The notes beneath the pieces were generated by a model. It was not told the DNA's origin and did not search any database. It saw only the letters and a program-made list of their open reading frames with translations. Source: Chitinophagales bacterium (GTDB lineage: Bacteria; Bacteroidota; Bacteroidia; Chitinophagales; Saprospiraceae). Taken from it: a stretch of DNA of 56,715 nucleotides. The stretch's first letter is position 1. The number at the start of each line of letters is the position of its first letter. The DNA lies in NCBI GenBank assembly GCA_017303875.1, contig JAFLBP010000037.1:1-56715 (forward strand), given 5' to 3'. Below, one piece after another: positions 18,105 through 27,459 of this stretch. A program made the translations under genes and the position numbers.

Positions 18105-18503
18105 ATGGAAAATAATTTCTTGAAAAATCTTGGCGACAGCGCAAAAGAAGCCCTCGAAAAAGCAGGCGAAAAATTGAGTGAAATCAAAGATGCCGCCAGC
18201 GAAAAATTTGAAGAAGTAAGCGAAAAAGCAGAAGCTTTTGCTGCTGAAGCCAAAGAAGAAGCGGCCGAAAAACTCGCTGCCGCCAAAGCCGAAGCTCAAG
18301 CCGCACGCGAAAAAATTGAAAGTCACGAAGGCGGCGCACTGGGCTTCATCTCCGACAAAGCAGAAGAACTGCTCGGATCTGCCAAAGAAACTGCTGCCGA
18401 TGCAGTAGAAGAAGGCAAAAGTTTCTGGGACAGCGCCACTGATTTTCTATCCGACACCGTCAAAGACGTAAAAGAAGACTTGAGCGGCAAAGACGGAAAA
18501 TAA
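18105..18503 (+). CDS. Small Ala/Glu/Lys-rich amphipathic protein (LEA/YtxH-like)
   Basis: A 132-aa protein made almost wholly of Ala, Glu, Lys, Asp and Ser, predicted to be a continuous charged helix. The central part (AAEAKEEAAEKLAAAKAEAQ) has 11-residue spacing of the kind seen in group 3 LEA and YtxH-type stress proteins. A Gly-rich break (GGALGF) precedes a second amphipathic stretch. The start at 18105 (MENNFLKNLGDSAKEA) is preferred to the frame's first ATG at 18069, which adds a polar tail unlike the rest. No signal peptide. It probably acts as a cytoplasmic stress or desiccation protectant. The stop codon touches repeat R2, which separates it from the convergent CotH gene. Confidence 0.7.
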   Translation: MENNFLKNLGDSAKEALEKAGEKLSEIKDAASEKFEEVSEKAEAFAAEAKEEAAEKLAAAKAEAQAAREKIESHEGGALGFISDKAEELLGSAKETAADAVEEGKSFWDSATDFLSDTVKDVKEDLSGKDGK

Positions 18504-18640
18504 ACGATGAATGATGAGTGTTTTAGTGTTTTTGTGTTTTTGTGTTTAAGTGTTTTTGTGGTTGCCCTGCGCCCGGCCCCTCACTAAAACACTTAAACAC
18601 AAAAACACTAAAACACTCATCATTCATCGTTCATCGTTCA
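18503..18640. repeat. Gene-border palindromic repeat R2 between convergent genes
   Basis: Perfect 37-bp arms at 18503-18539 and 18595-18631 (outer end AACGATGAATGATGAG, inner ACTAAAAC/ACAAAAAC units), with a GC-rich loop containing CCCTGCGCCCGGCCCCTCAC. The left arm starts at the last base of the LEA-like stop codon, and the right side runs into the TGA (18638-18640) of the CotH gene. It could act as a two-way terminator, but it lacks a plain T tract. Confidence 0.85.
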
Positions 18641-20215
18641 TAGTTTCAAGTATTCCATGGAGGCGCGGGCGGGGAAAGTAATGGCAGCCTCTGTGCTTTC
18701 TGCGGCGATATAATAATGCGCCATAATAGCTGCATCAATTTGTACAGTATAAATACCATCGCCGGCCTTGGCATCTCCGTTAGTTCCATCGTCCAGCATG
18801 GGCGTCCGTCCAAAGGCGAATTGTTTGTCTTTTCGATAAAAAAGCCAGACCCCGACGGCATTTGAACTTTTGGCCGTCACGGTTACTTTTCCTTCATTTT
18901 TAGATACTTTAACATCGCTTACCGTAGGTTCGGGCTTGTTTAGCAGCGGATGCTTGAGCAGGAATTCCGTGCGGGGCGCTATCAATTGTTTGATACCAAT
19001 GATATTATCCGGGCCAGATTTCATGGTCTTGTCCAATGCGTTCTGGAAATCGGCGTAAGAATAGAGCTTCATCGTATCTGCTTTCACGGCGGCGTCAATT
19101 TCCTTCATCATGGCCTGCGCGCGACTCACAAAGCGACCGTCTTTGAATTGTTCCTGCACGATGGTTTTGAGGTGCGCGAGGTAAATTTTGCGGTAAAGCG
19201 GTACGCGCAGGAGCTTGGAAATCAGCGGACGCTTGGGATTTTCAAACTCCGCCATCGGCGAGTATTGTATCAATTGCTGATCGGCAATTTCCACGAAACT
19301 AAAATCGCGGCGCCAGCCGCCGAGCGCCATATTCAAGTCCCAGATAATAGGATGCGCAACGCCAATAGAATCGAACCACAGGTAGTAGTTGTGGGAAAGC
19401 GAGCCGTTGTAGCTGTCGAGATTGACCGTCGCGTTGTTAATAGCCAGCATCCAGAGGGTTTGGTCGACATCCAGGACGGTTTCAATTTTTTCCGGCGTTT
19501 TATTCAACACCTTGATGAGGTTGAGCAGGGGTTTCCAGGCGCCCGGATCATCTACCTCATAGAAGGCGTCGTAGCAACCAAAGTTGTCGTTCAGGTAAGC
19601 CAAAGAGGCGTTTTCCCCCTTGGGGCAGCCGGTTTGGCTGCGCACCCGTTTCCAGTTATCCGGATCGCATTTTACTAAAAAGCCTTTGGTGCTGCCAAAA
19701 TGCTTCTTGATAAAAAGCTCATCCACCGATTCAGAATTGACATACAATCCATACAAAGTATTGTTAACCAACACTTTGGTGAAGTTGCATTGCGGCGCGG
19801 GCATGTAGTTGCGAATCAGCTCATAGGTGAGGGGTTCGCGCACAAAACCCGGATCCAGAAAGGCATTGGAGAGCTTGACCGAAGTGTGGCCGTCTTTGAG
19901 TTTGTTGTTTTTATTTTTATAATCCAACTTTACATTAAACGGCAGTTTCTTGTAGGTATCGTTGCGGCTTCTGAAATAGGAGCTATTGCCTTTGAAGCGA
20001 ATTCCGACACTGTCGAAGCGCTGACCGTTAATGAAGGCAGTGCCGGCAAGGCGTGCTTCCGGATTGGCCTTTTTAATGGAGTCTAATTTGACATCCCAAT
20101 TTCTGTAAGGGATTTCAAGCCGGACTTCCTGTACGCCGCTGCCGTAAAAATTCTGAGCAAGGGCCATCTGCGACAGCAGTAGCAGGCCCATCAGGGAAAG
20201 CAGTATTTTTTTCAT
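18638..20215 (-). CDS. CotH-family secreted protein (paralogue 1)
   Basis: A member of the CotH spore-coat kinase-like family; some members phosphorylate proteins with ATP, but many bacterial ones are only predicted. The signal peptide (residues 1-20, ending ALAQ) indicates export. Family signatures are VGIRFKGNSSY, NVKLDYKN, HTSVKLSNAFLDPGFVREPL, YGLYVNSESVDELFI and HPIIWDLNMALGGW. The segment INNATVNLDSYNGSLSHNYY carries an Asp at a position expected to be important for activity. The last ~95 residues form an Ig-like C-terminal domain with DDGTNGDAKAGDGIY. It lies 20 bp after paralogue 2, so the two form an operon. No T9SS domain is evident. Confidence 0.85.
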   Translation of the reverse strand: MKKILLSLMGLLLLSQMALAQNFYGSGVQEVRLEIPYRNWDVKLDSIKKANPEARLAGTAFINGQRFDSVGIRFKGNSSYFRSRNDTYKKLPFNVKLDYKNKNNKLKDGHTSVKLSNAFLDPGFVREPLTYELIRNYMPAPQCNFTKVLVNNTLYGLYVNSESVDELFIKKHFGSTKGFLVKCDPDNWKRVRSQTGCPKGENASLAYLNDNFGCYDAFYEVDDPGAWKPLLNLIKVLNKTPEKIETVLDVDQTLWMLAINNATVNLDSYNGSLSHNYYLWFDSIGVAHPIIWDLNMALGGWRRDFSFVEIADQQLIQYSPMAEFENPKRPLISKLLRVPLYRKIYLAHLKTIVQEQFKDGRFVSRAQAMMKEIDAAVKADTMKLYSYADFQNALDKTMKSGPDNIIGIKQLIAPRTEFLLKHPLLNKPEPTVSDVKVSKNEGKVTVTAKSSNAVGVWLFYRKDKQFAFGRTPMLDDGTNGDAKAGDGIYTVQIDAAIMAHYYIAAESTEAAITFPARASMEYLKL

Positions 20216-20235
20216 GTTGACCGGATAAGTCGGGT

Positions 20236-21873
20236 TTATTTGTTCAGTTCACTCAGCTTGACCATATTGGGCTTGAAGCTGTAGTTGGCAGGGAAAAATA
20301 CCGCAGCGCCTGCATTTTCTGCCATGAGATAATAGTGCAGCACTGCATCGTCGCTATTAGGCGCTTCGATGAGGGCAGAGAACGCTTTTACGCCATTGGC
20401 AAGGCCGGCGGCATCTTCTTCTTTCATGCTCATCACCTGATAAGGCGATTTTTCATTAAAGCGGTAATAGACCAGCATACGGCGCGGGAAGCGGTCAGCA
20501 TTGGCCGTGATGCGGAAGGCGCTGAGTTTTGCATTTTCAAATTTGCCGCGTCCCTGTACCTGCAATGCACTCACGGTAGAGGGCAGGGGCGTCAGCTCCG
20601 GATGTGTTTTGAGGAATTTGGCGCGACGGCTCATCAGCTCCACGATTCCGGGAATTTTGCTGCGTTTGCCCACGGTCATTTGCAGACTTTTCTGGAAATC
20701 GTCGAGGCTGTACAGTTTGTAGCGATCGTCGTTGTAAGGTACCACGATCATGCCCTGGAATTCCTGTGCGCGTTTTTCGTAAAGGCCGTTGGAGAAGTTT
20801 TCCTCAACGATCTGACGGATATGAGAAAGGTAGACCTTTTTGTAGTAGGCGTCTTTGAGCAGCACGTGGATGAGCGGCTTGAACGGATTGTCGGAGTGCA
20901 GGAGCGGATCGAGCACCATGAGGTCTTTGAGTTCAAGGTCGCTGCCTTTGCCGGTATTTTTGTAGGAACCGAACGAGAGGTTCAGGTCCCAGGGTACGAC
21001 CTGAAAGCGACCGTGGTTGTCTTTATAAAGATAATAATTGACGCTGTAGTTGCCACTGTAGCTGTGCAGATTTACCATTACATTGTTGAGAGCCAGCATC
21101 CACAGGGCGCGGTCGACGTCGAGTACTTTTTCCACATTGGCCGGGTCTTGAGCAAGCACCCGGGAAAGTTCCTGCAGGTCGGACCAGCCGTCTTTGGAAA
21201 TCATGTCATAATTGCCTTTCAGGCATTCCATGTTTTCTTCGTATTCGAGTGAGCCGAAGATGTTTTGTTTGCAGTCGCTGCTGGAGGGACTTGTTTCCTC
21301 GATGGGCTTTCCGTCGATACCCGCTTTAAAGAAGGCATTGGAGGCGCCGTTGTAGTGTGTATTAAGGTATTGTTTATCAATACTTTCCACATTGACAAAT
21401 ACACCAATATATTCTTCGTTGATGTATAATTTGGTGTAGCAGGCTTGTGGTACCGGCATATATTTGCCGGCAATTTCATAATACAGCATTTCGCGAACCA
21501 TACTGGGGTCGCGCAGTGCGGAGGAGAGCTTGATGGAGGTGTAGCCCTGATGCGCCTGATCGGCATTTTTATAATTCAGACGAATGGTAAACGGGTTGCG
21601 TTTGAGGCCGGTCTGGTAGGATTTGTCGCCGCGAAAACGCACGCCAATGTTCTCGTATTTGACGCCATCGACCATGGCCGTGCCGTCGAGCAGACCGGCG
21701 CCATAGATACGCATGGAGTCGAGTGCATCTACCCATTTGGCAGCGGGCAGGGTGAGACGGACTTCACCGATCGTTTTTTTATCGTATAAAGGTCGAACGT
21801 TGTTGGCATTTTGAGCAAAACTTGCAAAAATGCCGGAGAAGAGGAGCAAAAGGGTGAGAGCGGTATACTTCAT
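20236..21873 (-). CDS. CotH-family secreted protein (paralogue 2)
   Basis: Same architecture as its downstream neighbour: signal peptide (MKYTALTLLLLF... ending FAQ), CotH domain (VGVRFRGDKSY, HQGYTSIKLSSALRDPSMV, IGVFVNVESIDKQYL, VVPWDLNLSFGSY) and a C-terminal Ig-like domain. The start at 21873 is chosen because the signal peptide begins there; the frame's earlier ATG at 21933 adds a His/Thr-rich tail. The segment aligned with the neighbour's NLDSY reads NLHSY, so a conserved Asp is replaced by His. This is one reason to suspect the two copies have diverged in activity. It is the first gene of the pair. Confidence 0.85.
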   Translation of the reverse strand: MKYTALTLLLLFSGIFASFAQNANNVRPLYDKKTIGEVRLTLPAAKWVDALDSMRIYGAGLLDGTAMVDGVKYENIGVRFRGDKSYQTGLKRNPFTIRLNYKNADQAHQGYTSIKLSSALRDPSMVREMLYYEIAGKYMPVPQACYTKLYINEEYIGVFVNVESIDKQYLNTHYNGASNAFFKAGIDGKPIEETSPSSSDCKQNIFGSLEYEENMECLKGNYDMISKDGWSDLQELSRVLAQDPANVEKVLDVDRALWMLALNNVMVNLHSYSGNYSVNYYLYKDNHGRFQVVPWDLNLSFGSYKNTGKGSDLELKDLMVLDPLLHSDNPFKPLIHVLLKDAYYKKVYLSHIRQIVEENFSNGLYEKRAQEFQGMIVVPYNDDRYKLYSLDDFQKSLQMTVGKRSKIPGIVELMSRRAKFLKTHPELTPLPSTVSALQVQGRGKFENAKLSAFRITANADRFPRRMLVYYRFNEKSPYQVMSMKEEDAAGLANGVKAFSALIEAPNSDDAVLHYYLMAENAGAAVFFPANYSFKPNMVKLSELNK

Positions 21874-21964
21874 GTCTGGATGAGTGGTCAAAAGTTTAGG
21901 CAAAAATCGGGTGCAATGATACAAATAATGCAATGATTGGCGGCCTGTAAAACTACAATTCGCA

Positions 21965-22249
21965 TTAAATTATTTCATCAAATTGTAGGGAGGCCTCCTG
22001 AGCAGCGCTGAAACGCGCCATACTTTCGAGGCGGTTGCGATGCATGCGCTGGAAGGTTTCCTGCACCTGTTGTATCATTTGAGCATCCACAAGTTGTTCG
22101 ATATTTTTCCAATCGAGGAAACGGTCGTCTGAACCGAGTTTGAAGCTTTGTTCGTAGTGTTCATTTTCAAATTTGATACTGCTGCGCCCGTCATTCCGGA
22201 AAACCGAAATGCGCAGGGTGGGGTGGGGAAGGGTACCGATAATTCGCAT
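21965..22249 (-). CDS. Small conserved-type protein of unknown function (94 aa)
   Basis: Not recognised. The start at 22249 (MRIIGTLPHPTLRISVF) gives a compact beta-rich N-terminal half, then a helical C-terminal half with FLDWKNIEQLVDAQMIQQVQ and an Ala/Arg-rich tail. No signal peptide or membrane segment. The phrase RNDGRSSIKFENEHYEQSFKL suggests a short beta-sheet unit. It is divergent from the S9 peptidase, sharing a 97-bp intergenic region. Upstream of its ATG there is only a degenerate -7-like sequence. Confidence 0.6.
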   Translation of the reverse strand: MRIIGTLPHPTLRISVFRNDGRSSIKFENEHYEQSFKLGSDDRFLDWKNIEQLVDAQMIQQVQETFQRMHRNRLESMARFSAAQEASLQFDEII

Positions 22250-22346
22250 AGCTGATGAATATGTTTGCGGCAAAGATGTAGACTTATGTCAAGATTTGTT
22301 TATTTGCACCCGATTTCCTTTATTTTTTAACCAATCTAACCCAATC

Positions 22347-24377
22347 ATGATAAAGCGAATATTGTTTTTCGCGCTGATTTTGCCCTTTATGTCTACGGTA
22401 AAAACTGCCGCTCAGGCGCCCAAACTGCTCACGCCGGAACTCCTCTGGGAGATCGGGCGGGTAAACCTGGAATGTGTTTCCCCGGATGCTAAAACGGTCA
22501 TTTACAGTGTACAGCGTTATAACATCGAAGCAAATAACAGCAAGCGCCAGCTTTTTGCCTGCGATATTACTTCCGGCGCCACGCGCGCACTTACGCAAGC
22601 CGACCAAAACGCTTCGGATGCACAGTTTCATCCGGCAGGCGACCGCCTCGCATTGATCTACAACGGCGCACTTTGTGAAATGCCCCTTGCCGGCGGCGTA
22701 CCGGTGCCCGTTACGGGTGTTGACATGGAAATCGGCGGCTACCAATATGCTCCCGATGGTAAATCGCTGCTCTTCATTTCAGAAGTGCAGCACGACCCTT
22801 CCGCCGCAGAGCGCTACAAACTCTCCAAAACCAAAGGGGAAGTATTCGATGGTTTGTTTTACCGCCACTGGAAATCCTGGCGCGATGGTAAATACAGCAA
22901 CATTTTTGTTGCCCCTTACGCCAATGGCGCCCTCAGTGCCGCCGCAAAAAACATTATGAACGAGCGCTACGACAGTCCGCTCAAACCCGATGGCGGCATG
23001 GAGCAGATCACCTGGAGCCCCGACGCCCGATTTATCGTTTACACCTCCCGAAAACTCTGGGGCACCGACGAAGCCGTCAGCACCAATTCCGATATTTGGG
23101 TGTACGAAGTGAGCAGTGGAAAAACCATGAATTTTTCCAAAGACCTGCCCGGCTACGACCTTGATCCCGTCTTTTCGCCCGATGGCCGCTACCTCATCTG
23201 GACGAGCATGGAACGCGCCGGTTATGAGGCCGACCGCACCCGCATTATGCTGCTCGATACCTACACGCAGGAGCGCAGGGAACTAACCAAAGGCTGGGAC
23301 TATGAAGCCCGCAGCCCGCAGTGGTCGGAAGACGGACAAAGCATTTATTTTACCAGCGCGCAGGATTTCACCTATCAGTTATTTGAATACAGCCTCGCCA
23401 CGGAGAAGATCCGGAAAATTACGGAGGGCCGCCACGATTATACAGCCTTTAAAGTGGCTGGCGATCAATTGGTTGCGCAGCGCAATGCCATGGATGCGCC
23501 GGCTGAAATTTACGTCATCAATCCGCAAAATGGCAAAACCCGTCAACTTACCAATGTGACCGACAAGCCCTGGAAGGGCCTTGAAAAGGGCAAAGTTGAG
23601 CGCCATACGGTAAAAACGGCAGATGGGAAAGACATGAATGTATGGATGGTGCTGCCACCCAATTTTGATCCGAAAAAGAAATATCCGGCCTTGGTGTATT
23701 GTCAGGGCGGACCACAATCGGCCGTCAGTCAGTTCTTCTCCTACCGCTGGAATTTCCAGCTGATGGCCGCAAAGGGCTATATCGTGGTGGCGCCTTGTCG
23801 CCGCGGCATGCCCGGTTCCGGCCAGGCCTGGAATGATGAAATCCGCGAGGATTGGGGCGGCAAACCGATGCAGGATATTCTTTCGGCGACCGATTACGCT
23901 GCGGCGCTGCCTTATGTGGACAAAGCGCGCATGGGCGCGGTGGGCGCCAGTTTTGGTGGCTATTCGGTGTACTGGCTTGCCGGCAACCACCAGAAGCGTT
24001 TCAAAACCTTTATTTCGCACTGCGGCTTGTTCAACCTCGAAAGCTTCTATGGCAGCACCGAAGAAATGTGGTTTGCCAACAATGATTTTGGTGGCGCGTA
24101 CTGGAACAGCCCCAAACCGCAAATGTACGAAACGGCCAGTCCGCACAAGTATGTACAAAACTGGGACACGCCCATGTTGGTGATACACAATGAGCTGGAC
24201 TTCCGCGTACCCATCGGCGAAGGTATCCAGGCATTCCAGGCGGCACAGTTGCGCGGCATTCCGTCCAAGTTTTTGTATTTCCCCGACGAGGGTCACCACG
24301 TAGTGAAAGCTCAAAACAGCCTGTTATGGCAGCGCGTGTTTTTTGAATGGTTGGATACTTACCTGATGGCGCCTTAA
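22347..24377 (+). CDS. S9 family serine peptidase (dipeptidyl/acylaminoacyl peptidase-like)
   Basis: A prolyl-oligopeptidase-family enzyme that releases small N-terminal peptides or acyl-amino acids. The signal peptide (MIKRILFFALILPF...TAAQ) puts it in the periplasm. Residues ~30-420 form the beta-propeller (TolB/WD-like phrases SPDAKTVIYSV, SPDGRYLIWTS, SEDGQSIYFTS). The C-terminal alpha/beta hydrolase has the triad Ser535 (GASFGGYS), Asp618 (NELDFRVP) and His650 (DEGHHV). The start at 22347 gives the signal peptide; the frame is open further upstream, but only as a tail overlapping the divergent gene. A strong hairpin terminator follows the stop. Confidence 0.93.
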   Translation: MIKRILFFALILPFMSTVKTAAQAPKLLTPELLWEIGRVNLECVSPDAKTVIYSVQRYNIEANNSKRQLFACDITSGATRALTQADQNASDAQFHPAGDRLALIYNGALCEMPLAGGVPVPVTGVDMEIGGYQYAPDGKSLLFISEVQHDPSAAERYKLSKTKGEVFDGLFYRHWKSWRDGKYSNIFVAPYANGALSAAAKNIMNERYDSPLKPDGGMEQITWSPDARFIVYTSRKLWGTDEAVSTNSDIWVYEVSSGKTMNFSKDLPGYDLDPVFSPDGRYLIWTSMERAGYEADRTRIMLLDTYTQERRELTKGWDYEARSPQWSEDGQSIYFTSAQDFTYQLFEYSLATEKIRKITEGRHDYTAFKVAGDQLVAQRNAMDAPAEIYVINPQNGKTRQLTNVTDKPWKGLEKGKVERHTVKTADGKDMNVWMVLPPNFDPKKKYPALVYCQGGPQSAVSQFFSYRWNFQLMAAKGYIVVAPCRRGMPGSGQAWNDEIREDWGGKPMQDILSATDYAAALPYVDKARMGAVGASFGGYSVYWLAGNHQKRFKTFISHCGLFNLESFYGSTEEMWFANNDFGGAYWNSPKPQMYETASPHKYVQNWDTPMLVIHNELDFRVPIGEGIQAFQAAQLRGIPSKFLYFPDEGHHVVKAQNSLLWQRVFFEWLDTYLMAP

Positions 24378-24390
24378 ATTAAGGCTGAAT

Positions 24391-24435
24391 CTCCGGGTTT
24401 TGTTCGGGCGCGGACAAAACCCGGAGCAGGTGTTT
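24391..24435 (+). terminator. Intrinsic terminator after the S9 peptidase
   Basis: Perfect 13-bp arms CTCCGGGTTTTGT (24391-24403) and ACAAAACCCGGAG (24414-24426) with a 10-nt loop, followed by a short T tract (GTGTTTTTCG). Confidence 0.8.
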
Positions 24436-24467
24436 TTCGTTTATAGGATTCAATCAAACATGAATAA

Positions 24468-25133
24468 ATGAAATACTTCATCCTGTTGACAGCATTTTTT
24501 TCCCTGAATGCTGCATGCAATTCACAAGTACAATCCAATTCAAAAACGTCTGAAACGATGAACACCGCGCCTGCAAGCGAAAGCACGACCCCCATACTCC
24601 CTGAAAATCTTGAAATTGCCACTGTTGGTGGCGGTTGCTTCTGGTGCGTGGAGGCCATTTATCAGGATCTGAAAGGGGTTACAAAAGTAGAAAGCGGCTA
24701 CAGCGGCGGGGAAATTGACAACCCGAGTTACCGGGAGGTTTGCAGCGGCCTGACGGGCCATGCCGAGGTTATTCAGGTTACTTTTGACCGCACGCAGATC
24801 AGCTATCGCGAAATCCTGGACGTGTTTTTTACTGTACACGATCCAACCACCCTCAACCGCCAGGGCAATGACGTGGGCACGCAATACCGCTCCGTCATTT
24901 ATTACCATTCGCCCGAGCAAATGACCGTTGCGCAGGCGGCTAAAACGGCTGCCGGAGAAATCTGGGATGATCCGGTTGTGACGGAAATTTCGCCTTTCGG
25001 CAAATTCTTCAAAGCAGAAGATTACCACCAGAACTATTTCAAAGACAACCCCAACCAGCCCTATTGTTCGATTGTGATTGCACCCAAAGTGCGTAAATTT
25101 CGGGATAAATACAAAGAGAAGCTGAAGCAATAA
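24468..25133 (+). CDS. msrA: Peptide-methionine (S)-S-oxide reductase, exported
   Basis: Reduces methionine-S-sulfoxide in proteins. The catalytic GCFWC motif holds Cys57 and Cys60 of the 221-aa precursor. Family phrases are VESGYSGGEIDNPSY, HAEVIQVTFD, FFTVHDPTTLNRQGNDVGTQYRS and SPFGKFFKAEDYHQ. The N-terminus is a signal sequence ending in LNAAC, so the protein is probably a lipoprotein or periplasmic form, unlike cytoplasmic MsrA of E. coli. A Ser/Thr/Pro-rich linker (~residues 20-45) separates the anchor from the enzyme. It likely protects envelope proteins. No electron donor gene is adjacent. Confidence 0.95.
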   Translation: MKYFILLTAFFSLNAACNSQVQSNSKTSETMNTAPASESTTPILPENLEIATVGGGCFWCVEAIYQDLKGVTKVESGYSGGEIDNPSYREVCSGLTGHAEVIQVTFDRTQISYREILDVFFTVHDPTTLNRQGNDVGTQYRSVIYYHSPEQMTVAQAAKTAAGEIWDDPVVTEISPFGKFFKAEDYHQNYFKDNPNQPYCSIVIAPKVRKFRDKYKEKLKQ

Positions 25134-25267
25134 GGGTCTTGGGCTTGAATTTTGAAAATTCGCCGCCAGCACTTTTTGTCGAATTTTAAAAGTTGTAGAA
25201 ATCCAAAAGCAAGTAGCTATTCGTATGTCGGGTATTCCTGTTTTTATCACAAACAAATCCGACACGT

Positions 25268-27211
25268 ATGGCTACTTTTTTATTTCGCGTTTTCGCACCG
25301 GCACTGCTGCTGATCGGCAGCATGCATTCGCTCTCCGCCCAAACCATTTTTGCCCTTTCAGGCAATACCCTGCTTTCGTTTCAGGCCAACAACCCGGCTC
25401 AAGTGACGAGCATCAACCCGGTCAGCGGCATTGCACCTGATATGAACTTAGCCGGTTTAGACTGCCGCCCTGCTACCGGCGAATTGTATGCCCTGGCTTA
25501 CAACAACCTGAGCGGAGAAGCCCGTTTATACAAAATCAATCCATCCAATGCAGCAGGAGCGGCCATAGGCATGGCAAATATCCAGTTGCAGGCCAATATG
25601 GGTAAAATTGGTTTTGATTTTAACCCAACTGTTGATCGCATCCGCGTTGTAGGCAGTAATGGCGCCAATTACCGCCTGCATCCGGTAACCGGTGCTGTGG
25701 TTGCTACCGATGGTTCACTGGCCTTTGCAACGACCGATCCGAACGCCGCCAATGCCCCCAATGTAGGCGCTTGCGCTTACACCAACAGTTATATTGGCGC
25801 CACCGCAACTACCCTCTACAATTACGACGACTCGCTGAATGTGCTGCTGACGCAAATTCCACCCAACAACGGTACTTTGAATACCATTGGCGTAGCAGGC
25901 ATCAGCCTGGCATTGGGGGATCCAAAACTCGATCTCGATATTTACTTTGATGCGGCTACCAGTTTAAACTGGGCGTATTGCGTTGCAACGCCCGGCGGAC
26001 AAACGGGTAGTATGCTGTACACGGTCAACCTGACGAGTGGTTTGTTTACTGCTTTGGCGCCCCTGGGTACACTTGCAAGCATTGACGATATTACCGTAAA
26101 AATTGACCGAAATGTGCCTGCCGAAGTAAACGGACAGCTCATTTATTGTCTGAGCAGCATGAACAACATCCTGAGCTGCGACTCGGAAATGCCTGAAAAT
26201 GTGCGCAATATTATTGCGGTGAGCGGCGTGGCGGCCGGACAGGTACTAGTGGGCATGGACTTTCGTCCGGCTACCGGCGAGTGTTTTGCCCTTGGCTACA
26301 ACAGCATGAACGGCGAATCACGTTTGTACACCATTAATTTGCAAAGTGGCGTAGCGAGCGCCGTGGGCATGATGCCTTTTACGCTTGACCTTGGTAATGG
26401 AGCCAATGTAGGTTTTGACTTTAACCCGACGGTAGATCGCATTCGGGTGGTGGCCGGCAACAATACCAACTATCGACTCAACCCGATTACCGGCGGAATT
26501 GCAGCAACCGACAGCAATCTGGCATTTGCCATTGGAGATATTAACCAGGCCATCGAACCTGCAATTGGCGCAGCGGCGTATACGAATTCGTACAACACCG
26601 CCTCCACTACGACATTGTATTGTTTTGATGAAGTACTGGGCCTGTTGGTCACACAAATTCCCCCGAATAACGGCACTTTGAATACGGTTGGACTTACCGG
26701 CATTTTACCCAATACGGCAGACCCAAGCTGCGATATGGATATTTATTATGATTTTGGAACAGCGACCAATATCGCCTATTGCACCGCAAATCCGGGTACA
26801 GGCATGAACGATATGCTGTACAGCCTGAACCTGAGCAGTGGTTTGGCAACCTTAAAAGGCAAGATCGGTTTGGGAATTGCCATTCGGGACATTGCTATTT
26901 TCCCTGATTCTTTGGTGAGTGTAGCGGTAAAAGATGTGGTAGAAGCAAACCCCAATGCCCTGAGCAGTTTCCCCAATCCGGCGTCTGCTCAATTTCAGGT
27001 AAACTTCGAGTTGGCTTTTGCTGCCGATACCCGAATACTGCTGACGGATATTGCCGGACGCGTTGTACGCAGCATTGAGCTGGGCAAACTTGGAGCAGGT
27101 CGCCAACAACAAAGCATTGATCTTTCAGAAGTTACAACGGGTGTTTACTTCGTTCAGCTGTACCTTGAAAACAAACTTCAGGGTATGAATAAGGTGATTG
27201 TGAATAAGTAG
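25268..27211 (+). CDS. Two-copy DUF4394 surface protein with T9SS type A sorting domain
   Basis: The signal peptide (residues 1-~24, ending SLSAQ) is followed by two consecutive DUF4394 domains (residues ~26-285 and ~290-560). The repeats share phrases: RPATGELYALAYN and RPATGECFALGYN; GFDFNPTVDRIRVV in both; TQIPPNNGTLNT in both. The family is annotated as an extracellular beta-propeller-like domain of unknown role. The last ~75 residues are a T9SS type A sorting domain (SSFPNPASAQFQV ... GVYFVQLYL ... MNKVIVNK), so the protein should be carried to the cell surface or released. A hairpin terminator follows at 27304. First of the surface-protein cluster. Confidence 0.88.
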   Translation: MATFLFRVFAPALLLIGSMHSLSAQTIFALSGNTLLSFQANNPAQVTSINPVSGIAPDMNLAGLDCRPATGELYALAYNNLSGEARLYKINPSNAAGAAIGMANIQLQANMGKIGFDFNPTVDRIRVVGSNGANYRLHPVTGAVVATDGSLAFATTDPNAANAPNVGACAYTNSYIGATATTLYNYDDSLNVLLTQIPPNNGTLNTIGVAGISLALGDPKLDLDIYFDAATSLNWAYCVATPGGQTGSMLYTVNLTSGLFTALAPLGTLASIDDITVKIDRNVPAEVNGQLIYCLSSMNNILSCDSEMPENVRNIIAVSGVAAGQVLVGMDFRPATGECFALGYNSMNGESRLYTINLQSGVASAVGMMPFTLDLGNGANVGFDFNPTVDRIRVVAGNNTNYRLNPITGGIAATDSNLAFAIGDINQAIEPAIGAAAYTNSYNTASTTTLYCFDEVLGLLVTQIPPNNGTLNTVGLTGILPNTADPSCDMDIYYDFGTATNIAYCTANPGTGMNDMLYSLNLSSGLATLKGKIGLGIAIRDIAIFPDSLVSVAVKDVVEANPNALSSFPNPASAQFQVNFELAFAADTRILLTDIAGRVVRSIELGKLGAGRQQQSIDLSEVTTGVYFVQLYLENKLQGMNKVIVNK

Positions 27212-27303
27212 TAGTTAATCGGATACAGGTAGCATTGAATGTCGCTGATGCTGAAGCACATATCAGGCATTTCAAGGGCTATGCTGTAACTGAATGAGCA
27301 AGA

Positions 27304-27355
27304 CCCATGCTCCCTTCAGATGAAACATTTGAAGGAGCATGGGCATTTTGTTTTG
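27304..27355 (+). terminator. Intrinsic terminator after the DUF4394 gene
   Basis: Arms CCCATGCTCC (27304-27313) and GGAGCATGGG (27334-27343), with further TTCA/TGAA pairing inside, then a T-rich run CATTTTGTTTTG. The rest of the 248-bp gap before the next gene shows no exact -7 box. Confidence 0.7.
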
Positions 27356-27459
27356 TCATTTTGACTAAAATTGGCTTATAGCAACATTTGTTGCAACCCA
27401 GAATGCCGCTTGTTGTTGTATTGGTTTACTGTTAGTGCAAATCAAACCAACTTTACACC

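Noticed and set aside
20335..21252. 305-codon plus-strand frame opposite CotH paralogue 2
   Set aside because: Shadow of a well-supported gene.
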